Origin: Locusta migratoria
Lineage: Eukaryota > Arthropoda > Insecta > Orthoptera > Acrididae
Assembly (NCBI GenBank): GCA_026315105.1
Contig: CM048747.1
Span: forward strand, 280,803,654-280,867,653
DNA length: 64,000 nucleotides
Reading direction: 5' to 3'
Positions 32,661-42,906 of this stretch are shown here, piece by piece. The notes beneath the pieces were generated by a model, which saw only the letters and a list, made by a program, of their open reading frames with translations, was not told where the DNA came from and made no database searches. Made by a program: the position numbers and the translations under genes. Numbering within the stretch: the first letter of the stretch is position 1; each line of letters starts with the position of its first letter.

Positions 32661-32850
32661 CTGGGGCGTGGTGGCTCAGCGCGCTCGGTCAGAGGGTTGC
32701 CAGCATGATAGCTCGACGCCCTCTGTAACGAAAAAACTGAGTCAACGACGAAACGATCAAAATAGAACAAAACAATCCAACGTTCAAGTGCCAATCAAAG
32801 CGAAGCACCAATGAAACAGAGAGAATGGAAGATGGTTCAACGCCATCTGC
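32661..32850 (+). mobile_element. tRNA-like SINE with CTGTAACGAAAAAACTGAG body
   Basis: The head GGGGCGTGGTGGCTCAGCGC carries an A-box-like GGTGGCTCAG, followed by CGCCCTCTGTAACGAAAAAA and a CAACGACGAAACGATC segment. It ends at CAACGCCATCTGC before an AAT microsatellite. It is related to 7203-7346. Confidence 0.5.
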
Positions 32851-32876
32851 AATAATAATAATAATAATAATAATAA
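32851..32876. repeat. (AAT)n microsatellite
   Basis: About nine AAT units between two tRNA-like SINE segments; likely the grown tail of the first. Confidence 0.95.
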
Positions 32877-32894
32877 ACTGAGCACAATTCTCGA

Positions 32895-33050
32895 CGCACG
32901 ACCCAGAACGAGGTATTGGCGGAAGTAAAGTTGTGATGCGGCATCGTGAGTCGTGTCAGGATAACTCAGTCGGTAGAGCGCTTGCCCGCGAAAGGCAAAG
33001 GTCCCAAGTTCGAATCCCGGTTCCGACACGCAATTTTAATCTGCCAAGAA
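32895..33050 (+). mobile_element. tRNA-derived SINE with cloverleaf-like head
   Basis: Positions 32953-33029 fold as a tRNA: acceptor GTGTCAG with CCGACAC (one A-C mismatch), D arm with CTCAGTCGGTAGAG, anticodon arm TTGCC/GGCAA with loop CGCGAAA (apparent anticodon CGA), and TPsiC arm GGTTCGAATCCC-like (AAGTTCGAATCCCGG). The upstream GACCCAGAACGAGGTATTGG and downstream AATTTTAATCTGCCAAGAAG are the body of a known type of insect SINE as I recall it. A Ser tRNA should have a long variable arm, which is absent, so it is not a functional tRNA gene. Confidence 0.7.
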
Positions 33051-33873
33051 GTTTAAAAAGTGTATTTGTTCTGTTTCCATGAAATACATACCAACGATTT
33101 GCAAACATAGACTTCTATATTACATGTACATAAACATGAGATACTGTTACAATGACTGTTGTAAATGAAGTAATGATAGTACTAACTTAGTAGTGATTTT
33201 ATCTGTAAAAGAAAACGCAATCACGGTTTGAAGTAGAATATTTGCTCTTTATTTTAGAGTACAACAAAGTAACATGAATGAAGTCATATCTGAATTAGAG
33301 GAAAGATAATACCCTAAGTTAAAGCGTCCATAGCAACCATGTCGAAGACAAACATTTTAGTAGATGCAATGATTCTAGTTAATGACTTTCAATATATTCC
33401 AAAAAAGTGAATATTTGTTTAGAAAAGAAAATAAACAAGGTAATTTGTTGCAATGTATAGACTTCCTTTCCGTTTCGTTAAGCAATTTCACTGTCCACAG
33501 AAATCTAGGACTTCTTTTGTATACGAAACTACCAGTATCAGTACGTTGCTCAGAATTTCATTATTACTGTATCTTCCCAATTTACGTGCATATGATTCGG
33601 AAGACCATTGTTCAATTCGTTGTTACGTATTTCACGACATGTTTACAAAATAGAACAAACACGCATTTTAGGGGGAGCAGTCTTACATATGCACAACTGT
33701 AAATATTGAAGAACAAAGATCTATTTGATTAATAACCCTTTTAGAAAAAAAGGAGAAAAATTTTTTGATAGTGGCGGGTTCCGAACAAGTGGCCATGTGC
33801 ATTACAGTCTATCGCGCTGCCCACTACAACACGGAGAAAAATTACAAAATTCGTCTTTTAATGTTCTACTATG
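33051..33873. other. Interior of the inverted-repeat element
   Basis: AT-rich. A degraded tRNA-like stretch on the minus strand (GGGCAGCGCGATAGACTGTA, TTCGGAACCCGCC) lies at about 33767-33830. No coding motif was found. Confidence 0.35.
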
Positions 33874-34123
33874 GATGGCAGTTGTTAACTGATACTAATA
33901 TGGCATTTTTAGACACTAGATTGTCATTTCTGTACGAATAACGACGTGTTTTTGTTAATTCTTTAGTGCGCCATTGCTTTGAAATGACAACTTGTAAGTT
34001 ATAATAAGAAAATCATCAAATACGCAACGCAAGATGCGTATGCCACAGAGAGTTCTGCGCTGGATGTCACGTGACATCTCCGAACGGCTGGTGTTTGTAA
34101 AATCAATGGAAGGTGTCAAATCG

Positions 34124-34941
34124 CGTTATTTTTGCAAATATCTCTCAAACCATACGAGATATGAAAACAACATATGAGAGTAAATTTATAGAGAATTTTC
34201 CCCTCCACATATGTGGTTATTCAAATTTCGTGTCAGATGATCGCTTAATTTGCAATTATAATTACATTAAAAAAGGCTTTTTTTGGTGTTACTAACGTAT
34301 TTTTTGTCCGAAATAGACAAAATATCGAGTGTTTGGTCTCTGGCGGCAAAAAATTATGTTTGTAAAATTTGGTGCCGATCGGTTGAACGGTTCGACCTAA
34401 CAAGTGGGAACACGTTATAGACAGGCAGACATCGTAAAATAGCCGTTATATTTGCAAATATCTCTGTAACGATGAAAGATATGAAAAAAAAGACAGCGAA
34501 GTTGTAGAGAATTTTCTCCTCTACAAATTCGGTTATTCAATTTTCGTGTCAGATTAACGGTTCGTTTGAAATTACAAATGGTTTTTTTAGTATTACTGAC
34601 GTATTTTTTGTTTGGAAACTTTGAAATAAGGAGGTTCTGGTCTCTGGAGGCCTACAACTATGTCTGTAAAATTTGGTGCTGACCGGTTGTACGGTTCGAC
34701 CTAAAAAGTGGGACCACGTTACGGATAGAAAGACAGACGGACAGACAGACATCCCAAAATCGCCGTTATTTTTGCAAATATCTCTGAAACGATACGATAT
34801 ATAAAAAAAACATAACAGAGCAAAGTTGTAGAGAAATTTCTCCTCTACAAATTCATGCATTGAGTTTCCGTGTCAGCTGAAATTTAAATTTCGAGCTGTC
34901 AAAAGGCGATCGCAAAGGCCCACTTTTAGTGTTACTACCGT
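34124..34941. repeat. Tandem repeat, 320-bp period, about 2.6 copies
   Basis: CGTTAT(T/A)TTTGCAAATATC starts at 34124, 34444 and 34764, exactly 320 bp apart. Shared landmarks within units are GTTGTAGAGAATTTTCTCCT-like, TTCGTGTCAGATTA-like, TTACTGACGTATTTTTTGT, TCTGGTCTCTGGAGGC-like and GACCGGTTGTACGGTTCGAC-like blocks. The third copy is partial and diverges at about 34940. It has no coding content and looks like a short satellite array. Confidence 0.9.
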
Positions 34942-35120
34942 AACCAATAAGTTGAATGTTACACTAGTAATACTTCCAAATTCTTATTTATGAACAATAC
35001 CACTTCCCGAGGAATTTAATTGTGTTCTAACTTAGAATATATTGAAAAAGTCTCCATCAAACCGATTTTAGGAATACTTGTCTGTAATGTTGAGGTTCCG
35101 TTTTCTTAACTTTATAAAAA

Positions 35121-35537
35121 CTTTAATCTTTTCATTCTCCACTCCGAGAAGTGGAGCAGGCTGTTTGAGATACGGCCCTTTAAGTGTCGCGGTTCTATTC
35201 AGTCAATTACCAGATAAGCTGATAGTGGGGCAAAGGGGGATCCTAGTTGGGAATAAGTTGCAGGGGCTTACTAGTGCCGGCTTCCGCCTTACAGCCAAGG
35301 AAAACCTCCGGGAAACCTTCTTCGGAACCGTGGGATTAGGACCAGTTCAGTGTATTTCTGGGATGTCGTCCCAAATAAAGGGTAGTTATCAGGAGAGCAC
35401 GAGTGCACTCCCGACAACGAAAAATTGGACGCGCGAGTTACTCTCGTAATCTCGCAGACATGAGCTCAATCAAATTGCAATGGAAAAGCGTCTACACTAG
35501 ATGAATCGCACCCGGGAGCGCGGTATTCTCGAGACGG
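35121..35537 (+). repeat. Dispersed ~405-bp repeat (unit D), copy 1
   Basis: Aligns over its whole length with 58210-58615: CTCCACT(N5-6)AGTGGAG hairpin, GGTTCTATTCAG, AGATAAGCTGATAGTGGGGC, AAAGGGGGATCC, GGGAGCACGAGTGCACTC-type block, AGTTACTCTCGTAA and CGGGAGCGCGGTAT. The first copy is in the last kilobase before exon c. Class unknown; the internal open frame is not shared. Confidence 0.8.
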
Positions 35538-35713
35538 CAGGAGTTAGCTGAGCTGTTTTTCAGTCGCTTCATACATTTCGCTGAGCGAGAGATTGGTGAT
35601 AAATGGCTGCTAAGTAAGGAACACATGCCGTAGAGTAGAGTACTATCTGTAAAATAATTCTGAGCGTTGTTACGTGTTACGATTTTTGTTTTTGCAATAA
35701 TTTTTAGACTTCA

Positions 35714-35902
35714 ACAGCCTGCCGCAGTGCCCGAGCGATCTGCGGTGCGCCAGTCACAGTCTGCTCGGCCGCTACGGTCAGGGGTTCGAATTCCCCTCGG
35801 ACATGGATATTTGTGTCTTTAGCATAAGGTAGTTCATAAGTAGTTTGTAAGTTTAGGAACTGATGACCCCGCAGTTAAACCCCTTAAGCAAACATTTGAA
35901 CA
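35714..35902 (+). mobile_element. tRNA-derived SINE (family 1) 69 nt upstream of an exon
   Basis: The head GTGCCCGAGCGATCTGCGGT, B box GGTTCGAATTCC and body CTCGGACATGGATATTTGTG are present. A 12-bp target duplication TTTTAGACTTCA (35702-35713, 35903-35914) is perfect. The element sits in the intron and ends 69 nt before the exon at 35972. Confidence 0.92.
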
Positions 35903-35971
35903 TTTTAGACTTCAGCATCATGAAAACTGAACGTTGATAGCGAGACATTTGAAAAGTAATCTCCTTCACAG

Positions 35972-36109
35972 ATACCTACAGAACGCCGTGTCACTGGATT
36001 GCAAACCTCCAAACTCGGACGTTGCGACTTGCTACATCAGACTTGGAAAGCTCCTCGCCTCAACCGGTCAAGAGGAGGCCGCGGCCAGCTTCTGTGAGAT
36101 GGGCAGGAG
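35972..36109 (+). CDS. TPR protein exon c (TTC19-like)
   Basis: This 138-nt exon has acceptor TCTCCTTCACAG before 35972 and donor AG|GTAAGG at 36110. Phase 2 at both ends: the first base completes Arg 118, the last two start Arg 164. It encodes YLQNAVSLDCKPPNSD, VATCYIRLGKLLASTG and QEEAAASFCEMGR. The first segment completes the TPR begun in exon b and the rest is another TPR (IRLGKLLA, EEAAASF). No other exon is needed between b and c for a continuous frame. Confidence 0.78.
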
Positions 36110-36239
36110 GTAAGGCGGTGCGCACTCACTGGCACCATGTCCTGTTGATGCAATAGAGGTGGCGAGATGTGTGTAAGACGTACAGTTTATTCAGATATAA
36201 TTAAGAGTATATAAACGACACGATATCTTATAACATTGC

Positions 36240-36925
36240 GGTGCTAATCAGTTTTGAAAATCAGGAGGATCTGCATCGAATTGACGCATGGTGCAGGAAA
36301 TGGCAATAAAAGCTCAATGTAGACAAGTGTAATGTGCTGCGAATACACAGAAAGAAAGATCCTTTATCATTTAGCTACACTATAGCAGGTCAGCAACTGG
36401 AAGCAGTTTTATTCCATAAATTATCTGGGAGTAGTCATCAGGAGGGATTTAAAATGGAACGACCATATAAAATCAATCGTCGGTAAAGCAGATGCCAGAC
36501 TTAGATTCATTGGGAGAATTCTAAGGAAATGCAGTCCGAAAACAAAGGAAGTAGGTTACAGTACACTTGTTCGCCCACAGCTTGAATATTGCTCACCGGT
36601 GTGGGATCCGTACCGGGTGGAATCGATAGAGGAGGTAGAGAAGATCTAACGGAGATCAGCGCGCTTCGTTACAGGATCATTTGGTAATCGTGAAAGCGTT
36701 ACGGAGATGATCGCTAAACTCCAGTGGAAGACTCTGCAGGAGAGACACTCGTCGCTCGGTACGGGCTTTTGTCGAAGTTTCGAGAACATAATTATACCGA
36801 GGAGTCTAGCGGTATATTGCTCCCTCCTACGTATATCTCGCGACCTCGCGCATCGTAGCAGAGCGCCTCCATGCGTTCTGCCGCTCCGCCGCGGCGCCGG
36901 GTTTTCAACTAGTACTCTATACTAA
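36240..36925 (+). pseudogene. Jockey/CR1-type LINE, RT C-terminal fragment
   Basis: Frames read QEDLHRIDAWCRKWQ, stop, KLNVDKCNVLRIHRKKDPLS, INYLGVVIRRDLKWNDHIKS, YSTLVRPQLEYCSPVWDPYR, stop, RRSARFVTGSFGNRESV and MIAKLQWKTLQERH. These are the post-catalytic parts of RT. The 5' end is truncated inside RT and a frameshift lies near 36405. It lies just after exon c in the last intron. Confidence 0.8.
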
Positions 36926-37947
36926 GTTACGTGTTAATCAATCGATTATGAAAGCATCGAAAAATTTAAATTCCTCAATAATTACATGAAAAAATAATTT
37001 TGTCGTCCCTGTAAGTCGTCAGATGACCCACTTGCAACAAAACGTCCCGAACACCGAATAAAGGATTTCATATTGCAGGATTAAGTTTCTCACGGGTTTT
37101 ATTGGACGGAAAGAAAGCATAATGAGAGGGCACTAGCGCGATGAGCGCAATGTTTTGTGACGCGTGCGTCTGTGTTGGGCATTATTCTGCTTCGAGGTCT
37201 TGTAAGTTTTTTCATACGTATGAGCGTGCGGTCCTGTTTGTATTATATGTAATACTAGCCGTAAGAGAGAAAGTCAGTCGGAAAATATTAATAGCTTACG
37301 TAAGTAGTTGGTCTGGCTTCCTCACGCACGGAATAGAATAAGAAGTAAGAAAATTTTATGAAGTTATAATAATTACTGTTTATTCTCATATACAGCCTAC
37401 TTGAAGAAATCATTAAAATCACTTTCATAATACCCTTCAATTTTTTAAGAAGGGGAATTGTAGCATTATTAATTTGCTAGTCAAGGCCAATGCTGTGAAT
37501 ATGTCAGAGTTGTTTAAAAATTAAGGATTACAGTCTGTCATGTTTGTGGAAATCAAGTACTTTCATTTCAGTTTGATGTAGCTGCTGTACGAAAAAATCG
37601 CATTGATTACGAAATTAAAATGTAAAGTGTTATGTCGGCTTCTTGTTGTCGACAGCGATCTTCACACATCTGTCGTCTTTGCAGCTGAAAAGCTCTGAAA
37701 CATAACATAAATAAAACATTGACAGTATGTGCAAAAAACTACTAAACAATATTAATACATTTAAATATATAATTATTTTGAATTTAAAGTGCACAAATGG
37801 AGAGTTTTTTCACACTTTAGTTTTTGCTATCCTTACGATGTCAACGATAAGTCTCCACACCGATACCTACAGTACATTCATTCACAATATTATATTTTTC
37901 TCAAAGGAATACAACTATTACTTATTTGTTTTAATAATTGTAAAGAA
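36926..37947. other. Intron sequence without recognised elements
   Basis: AT-rich, no recognised coding or repeat motifs. Confidence 0.35.
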
Positions 37948-39297
37948 TTAATTCCAAAGACGATGCTTTTTAATAAATTTTTAATTCGACAAGTCCTGTT
38001 TCGGCTTGAATGCCAACGTCAGGTGTAATTAGTAGCTCTTCTTATCCTGTAAGATCACTGTTTATCCGATCTGTTTTGGTTCTTATTTACTTAGTAACTT
38101 AGTTCCCGCTGCTTCGAATGCATTAGACTGTATGGTCTGCATTGGTTTTTTTCCATTTCTAAATATAATTTCTCATAGATTTAGCTTTAAAAATGCTATC
38201 CTAATCAAGTATTTCGATACAACTTGCTACCTCGTAGTGCACCACTGATGACAGAATTCAAAACATCCCGAAACACATTTTTTCATAATTGTAACCATGG
38301 TTCCAAAACAAAATTTTGACATTTCTAGCCTCAAAATAGCCTTAGTAGCACCCTTAAAATTTTCCCTTATTTCACCCGCTTACTGGTTGAATTTCCAAAA
38401 ATATCGAAACACGTATTCTTAAAATTCTAGTCTATCTTCTGTATTACAGCGCCGTTTTCTGTCTTTTAGGAACGGATCGAGAACACCAATTTTCTTTCTT
38501 ACGCTTTGGCATCTTTCTTGGTAGTTTTACTTTTCAAACTGCAACGTACACTTGTTTTTCTTTATTCGTACGCTTGTTGCAGAAAAACAGCTGAAGAATG
38601 TTCATCACGTTTCGCTGTGTATAACATCGTTGCTATTATAATGCTGACGACTTTCAACCACTATATCTTCCACCCTCTTATAGCTATCGACACGGAACTT
38701 CTACGGTGTACAACAGAAACCTTTGTACTACAACAGCACTTAGAGATAGTACGTCTCCATTGTGCAGTTTTTGCTGATGAGCAAAATATTGAAACCCACA
38801 CGTAGAATTTTATATAAGTCGTAACTTTTCAACTCCCACATCTTCCACCTCCTTATTGTTACCAACCCTCTACCACCATAGTGCACATGTGCGACTGATA
38901 CCTACTACCAAATACAATTACTATTCGTCTGCGATGTGTAGTTTTGGCTGCAGAATTAAATATACGTACAAACACCTCAGTTTTATGTAGCTGTATACAT
39001 ATATATTTTTAAAAAATTCTTATGTTGTTGATATGCGATTGCTATTTTGACATGTATGTCAGTGATATCACATTGACAACATAAGAATTATTTTTAAAAT
39101 ATATATGTATACTGCTACATAAATGGCTACAACAACAACAGTTCTATTACATATGTAAATAAGAACCAAAACAGATCAGATTAACAGCGATCTTAAAAGA
39201 ATAAGAAGAGCTACCAATTACACCTGACGATGGCATTCACCCCTAAACAGACCTGTCGAATGAAATTATTTATTAAAAAGTAGCGTCTTTGGAATTA
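37948..39297. mobile_element. Element with ~145-bp terminal inverted repeats holding unit R copy 2
   Basis: The left arm 37948-38094 (TTAATTCCAAAGACG, ACGTCAGGTGTAATTAGTAG, CTCTTCTTATCCTGTAAGAT, GATCTGTTTTGGTTCTTATT) recurs inverted at 39155-39297. Inside lie the dispersed unit R (38130-38970) and a hairpin (38984-39120). No transposase was found. This suggests that unit R is the interior of a non-autonomous transposon. Confidence 0.7.
38984..39120. repeat. Inverted repeat (hairpin) of ~55-bp arms
   Basis: ATGTAGCTGTATACATATAT and TTCTTATGTTGTTGATAT are mirrored by ...ACAACATAAGAATTA and ATATATATGTATACTGCTAC on the right side. Small spacer of about 20 bp. Confidence 0.8.
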
Positions 39298-40259
39298 AAA
39301 CTTTCCAATGGATCTAAATGACATTTGAAGAGTGGAATTGCTAAAGGTGCTAAGTGCCGAAAATGAAATTGTTGATGAAACGAAAAAACTGCACATATCT
39401 GTGAGAAATGGATATTTAATTCTAACAAAACACAAATTAACTCTTTACAGGGTCATACAAATGTTGACAAAGAGTTTTCTACTTATGCTGAAAAATCATA
39501 AAGTTACATAGCGTTTTATGCAGAAAGGTGTACGTGTAATAGATTTTGTCATAGCTAATAGATCTAAGTGCCACGAGACAACATTGACTTTATGGAGGTA
39601 ACAGCTGTCGGAAAAAGTCCTTGTTGTTTTCGTCCACATAATCAGTAATAGTGGAAAAATCGTTTTTTTTATTTGGTGCCAGTGGACCAGTAGCTGGAAG
39701 TTTTATCAATTCCACAGCTACAGTGTATATCATTGTCTTGCCTTTATTCAGGACATGAAAATTCTCCCAAGCACACTGATCGGAAAAGCTTCTTTTGCAG
39801 GACACAATACCAGGCTGTTGTTTCGCTTATTTTGATCAAAGAAAGCTGTGTATTTGAAAACTTCAGAACCTGATTTTTTCTTCGTAAAAATGGTTTGATT
39901 TTTTTAGAAGAAATATTAAAAATATTTAAAAATGTAGTTTTTCATACTATTTTGAGGTCTCCTGTCCCATCAGGAAGTGTGTAGCAGCGAGTTGACTGCC
40001 TTTTACCTCTCTACGTCTTCATTATACGTCCCATAGCGTCGTCTTAGAGTTAGAAAAACCTCTATAAGCTCCATCAGGTAATTGCCTTGTTGGTTCAGGT
40101 CAAGCTGGTGGTATTCTTCAAAGAGCTGAGAGCTGAGTTTTCATATCAACTGTACTTACACTTGTAGAACACCTAAACACAAAACAAACGAAAAATATGT
40201 ACATCAGCCTGCTAAACTGGATAAGGTAGGCTTGTTTCATATTATAAGTTTACTTCATA
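39298..40259. other. Intron sequence without recognised elements
   Basis: No element ends or coding motifs were recognised. Confidence 0.35.
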
Positions 40260-41144
40260 TATACAGGGTGTTTCACTAAGTGTGTTTGGCTCTGTAACTT
40301 ATAAAATAATAGGTGACGGGAAATTTTAATGCGGTAGGTCAATACAGGAAATGTTACACTTTCTGCGGAGCTATGAACATAGTTTATTGTATCATTTTCC
40401 AAAGAAATACAGCACAAAGATATAATTTTTTAAATGGAACAATTTTTTTTATCGTGGATTGGATACGTTGAAATCAGCTGCGTCCAAATCAATTTAATCT
40501 ACATTCCTATCACTGTTAGTTTAGGAGCTACAACCCTTCAAAGTTTCAGGGACAGATACCACAAGCGCTGCGCATAATGCAATGCGCCTACTGAATGTGG
40601 TGCGGCCGAGTTGTAACGTCGCCGGTGTCAGGGAGCGAGAAGCTTCCTCGATGCGCTGTTGTTCGTGTATGCCATCGTCATCCGATGTCTGTAACTGTGG
40701 TATATTGAGCCCCGGTTGTTTGTGTGGCTCCAACTGTCGGGTATACGGCGTGTGCGGCGACAGTCGGCAGTCTAACAGCGCATCGAGGAAGCTTCTCGCT
40801 CCGTGACACCGGCGACATTACAACTCGGCCAAACCACATTTAGAAGGCGCATTGCTTTATGCGCAGTGTTTGTGGTGTCTGCCCATGAAGGGCTGTAGCT
40901 ACCAAACTAACAGTGATAGGAATGTAGTTTAGATTGATTTGGACGCAGCTGGTTTCAACGAATCCAATGCACGATAGAAAAAACTATTGTTCCATTTAAA
41001 AATTATATCTTTGTGCAGTAACTCTTTGGAAAGTATACAATAAAGTGTAACATTTCTTGTGTTGACCTACCGCATTAAAATTTACCGTCACCTATTATTT
41101 TATAAGTTATAGAGGCAAATGCACTTAGTGAAACACCCTGTATA
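40260..41144. mobile_element. Foldback (palindromic) element, copy B, 885 bp
   Basis: Perfect outer ends TATACAGGGTGTTTCACTAA at the left and TTAGTGAAACACCCTGTATA at the right, with near-perfect pairing of arms for about 400 bp each (GGTGACGGGAAATTTTAATG, GCGGTAGGTCAA, CTTTCTGCGGAGCTATG, GAGCGAGAAGCTTCCTCGAT). The unpaired loop is roughly 40670-40772. Copy A (9478-10353) shares the outer 300 bp of each arm but has a different centre. TA repeats at the ends fit a TA target duplication. It lies in the last intron, 570 bp before the last exon. Confidence 0.92.
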
Positions 41145-41716
41145 TAAAAACTAATCTCTAAAGATGGCGGTTGTTTTGCAGGAATTTCCCTCCTTGTTCT
41201 GCTTCTTCTGCGTGAGGTACGACGTTCCGCTTAATCTTGCCTTATCGTGTTACTTCCTGAACGTAACGTTCTCAACACTTCCATATTATCATTATTAACA
41301 GGTACATCATTTTAGGTAGCAAGCAACAGCTTCAGTAAGCAAAACAAGAGTGTTGTGACATACTCTTGACTACAGACTGCTGTTCGGCTAGCGCACATAG
41401 ATCCATTAGCAGAGCAGGCCCATCTGGACATAGGACTAGTGCAATCTCTTGGGGTGAGTAGCAACTACAAGAAATGACTGGAGCACATAAATCTGTTAGC
41501 AGAGTATTGGTGCGAAGACATAGATCGGTTAGCACTGAAAAACCCCGAAAGTAAAAAAAAATGGCACTTACATCCTTTAGCATTTCCACCTTTCATATAC
41601 GACGCAGCGGACCCAGAAGACTACAAATATTTCATTAAAGTTTTTTTATTTCACAAATAAAGAGAACTGTTGACGAATAATTACTCAGGTTTAATGAGGA
41701 CCGGTGTGCGTTGCAG
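41145..41716. other. End of last intron
   Basis: Unassigned AT-rich sequence ending in the acceptor GTGTGCGTTGCAG. It holds a loose tandem repeat of (A/G)CATAGATC(C/G)(A/G)TTAGCA-like words (about 41394, 41484, 41517). Confidence 0.4.
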
Positions 41717-41795
41717 ACTGGCCGGCCGTGCCCGCAACAGCAGCCTGGTGAAGGAGGCGCGCAGCTGCGTGCAGGAGCTGTTCCCCCTGCCGTGA
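41717..41795 (+). CDS. TPR protein last exon d (TTC19-like), with stop
   Basis: Acceptor GCGTTGCAG ends at 41716. The first base completes Arg 164; then 25 codons read LAGRARNSSLVKEARSCVQ and ELFPLP, followed by TGA at 41793-41795. The segment is a helical C-terminal cap similar to the end of TTC19-type proteins (a basic linker then an EARxCVxEL helix), as far as I recall. The alternative frame across this region is longer but does not join to exon c in frame. The joined visible product is 189 residues. Confidence 0.75.
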
Positions 41796-42474
41796 GCGCC
41801 AGCGTGAAAGCCAACGTGAAAGCCAGCGTGAACTGCGGCCACTCACACCGCAGCACCACTGCCTCCAGGCGTCTGCTTCCGTACAAGCTCGATAGGCACT
41901 GTGAAACAACTGCAAAGTGACAGGTGGTCTGTGTATCGAACGTGAACTCGTCATCATTTACGTACCCAGTACCTACCATTCTGATTTGGTAATCGATGTA
42001 ATTCTCGGTGAAATACATAACTATATGACGCGAGTCGAAACATTTTCATACCTCTTTCTTTCTATGCGATGGACTGACGTGCTTATACTGAGGGGAGAAT
42101 CAATTTAACATTCACGAAATGTTTTCAGAGTGACATATTTTGTTTCATAAAATCTACACATCTTTTGTGGAAATTTGACAATGTTACGAAGTGTGCGTGG
42201 AAATGATAACAAAGTTTGCATGAAAAGTAATACCAGTAAGAGTATTCAATGCAAAGTAACATAACTAGTTGTCAGTGAACGCCGACGTTTTCTTGAAAGT
42301 GACAAATTCTTACATATCGTATTAAAATTCTTCACTGCTGCATAAGAAGAGGTTGTTGTTTAGCGATGTTACAAAATGTCTACAAAAGATCTTAACCGAT
42401 TTACATCAAACTTTTACGTGTTACTACAATTAACATTAGGACAGATAATTTCTTTCTTGCATATACGTGATATA
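41796..42474 (+). other. Probable 3' UTR of the TPR gene
   Basis: Directly after the stop, GCC(A/G)(A/G)CGTGAAA-type 12-bp units repeat about three times (41799-41834). The first candidate poly(A) signal is ATTAAA at 42321-42326, followed 24 nt later by GGTTGTTGTT, a reasonable GU-rich downstream element. No canonical AATAAA was seen before it. Confidence 0.4.
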
Positions 42475-42903
42475 CAGGGTGTCCCATTTATCTCGCCCAC
42501 CCAAAACATACCTAGAACAACAACAGATATTGTAAAACGGGTTTCACAGCTGTCAAAGTGAGGCAGTGGCTCATGAAAGTATATATTATGAAAAATTCTA
42601 AAACGAAAACATACGTGTTTTAACACAAAGTTTCGTGTTTTTAAATTGACACCTTATTACATCAGCAATCTATAGCGTAACAAATCACGTAAACAATGGA
42701 GTTCATTGCATCGCAATACGGCAATTATATCCCGAGATATTGACGCTTGAAATACGCTAAAAGCGTGGCTAGCACACGTCCTGAAACTCAGGCGAGACCT
42801 CCATGAGCCCCTGCCTCACTTTGATACTGGTGAAAGTCGTTTCACAATAGCTGTTGTTGTTCCGGAGATATTTTCGATGGTCTAGACAAATAGGAGACTA
42901 TGT
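42475..42903. mobile_element. MITE-like element with ~100-bp inverted ends
   Basis: The left end ACAGGGTGTCCCATTTATCT..., ACAACAACAGATATTGTAAA and CAAAGTGAGGCAGTGGCTCA is mirrored at the right by TGAGCCCCTGCCTCACTTTG, TTTCACAATAGCTGTTGTTG and TTTCGATGGTCTAGACAAAT. There is no coding capacity. The right outer end is more diverged. Confidence 0.75.
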
Positions 42904-42906
42904 AAT

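Larger units (their letters stand above)
32385..34042. mobile_element. 1.66-kb element with ~160-bp terminal inverted repeats
   Basis: The left arm 32385-32555 (CATACGCCATCTTGCTTTC, GATGATTTTCTTATTATAAC, GTTGTCATTTCAAAGCAATG, TCTAATGTCTAAAACTGCCA) is found inverted at 33874-34042 with modest divergence. Tracts of other SINE-like sequence occupy the interior (32661-33050). No transposase was found. Left and right outer boundaries are approximate. Confidence 0.65.

Noticed and set aside
32953..33029. A functional tRNA gene (apparent anticodon CGA, Ser)
   Set aside because: The acceptor stem has a mismatch, the long variable arm expected of tRNA-Ser is missing, and SINE body sequence continues on both sides.
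34124..34941. A CRISPR-like array
   Set aside because: Only 2.6 units of 320 bp with no short repeat/spacer structure, and the genome is eukaryotic.
35078..35449. A 123-codon open frame as a gene
   Set aside because: It lies in dispersed unit D; the second copy of the unit does not keep the frame.
41711..41920. Alternative longer reading frame at the last exon
   Set aside because: It does not join exon c in phase. The 25-codon frame with stop at 41793-41795 fits the phase exactly.
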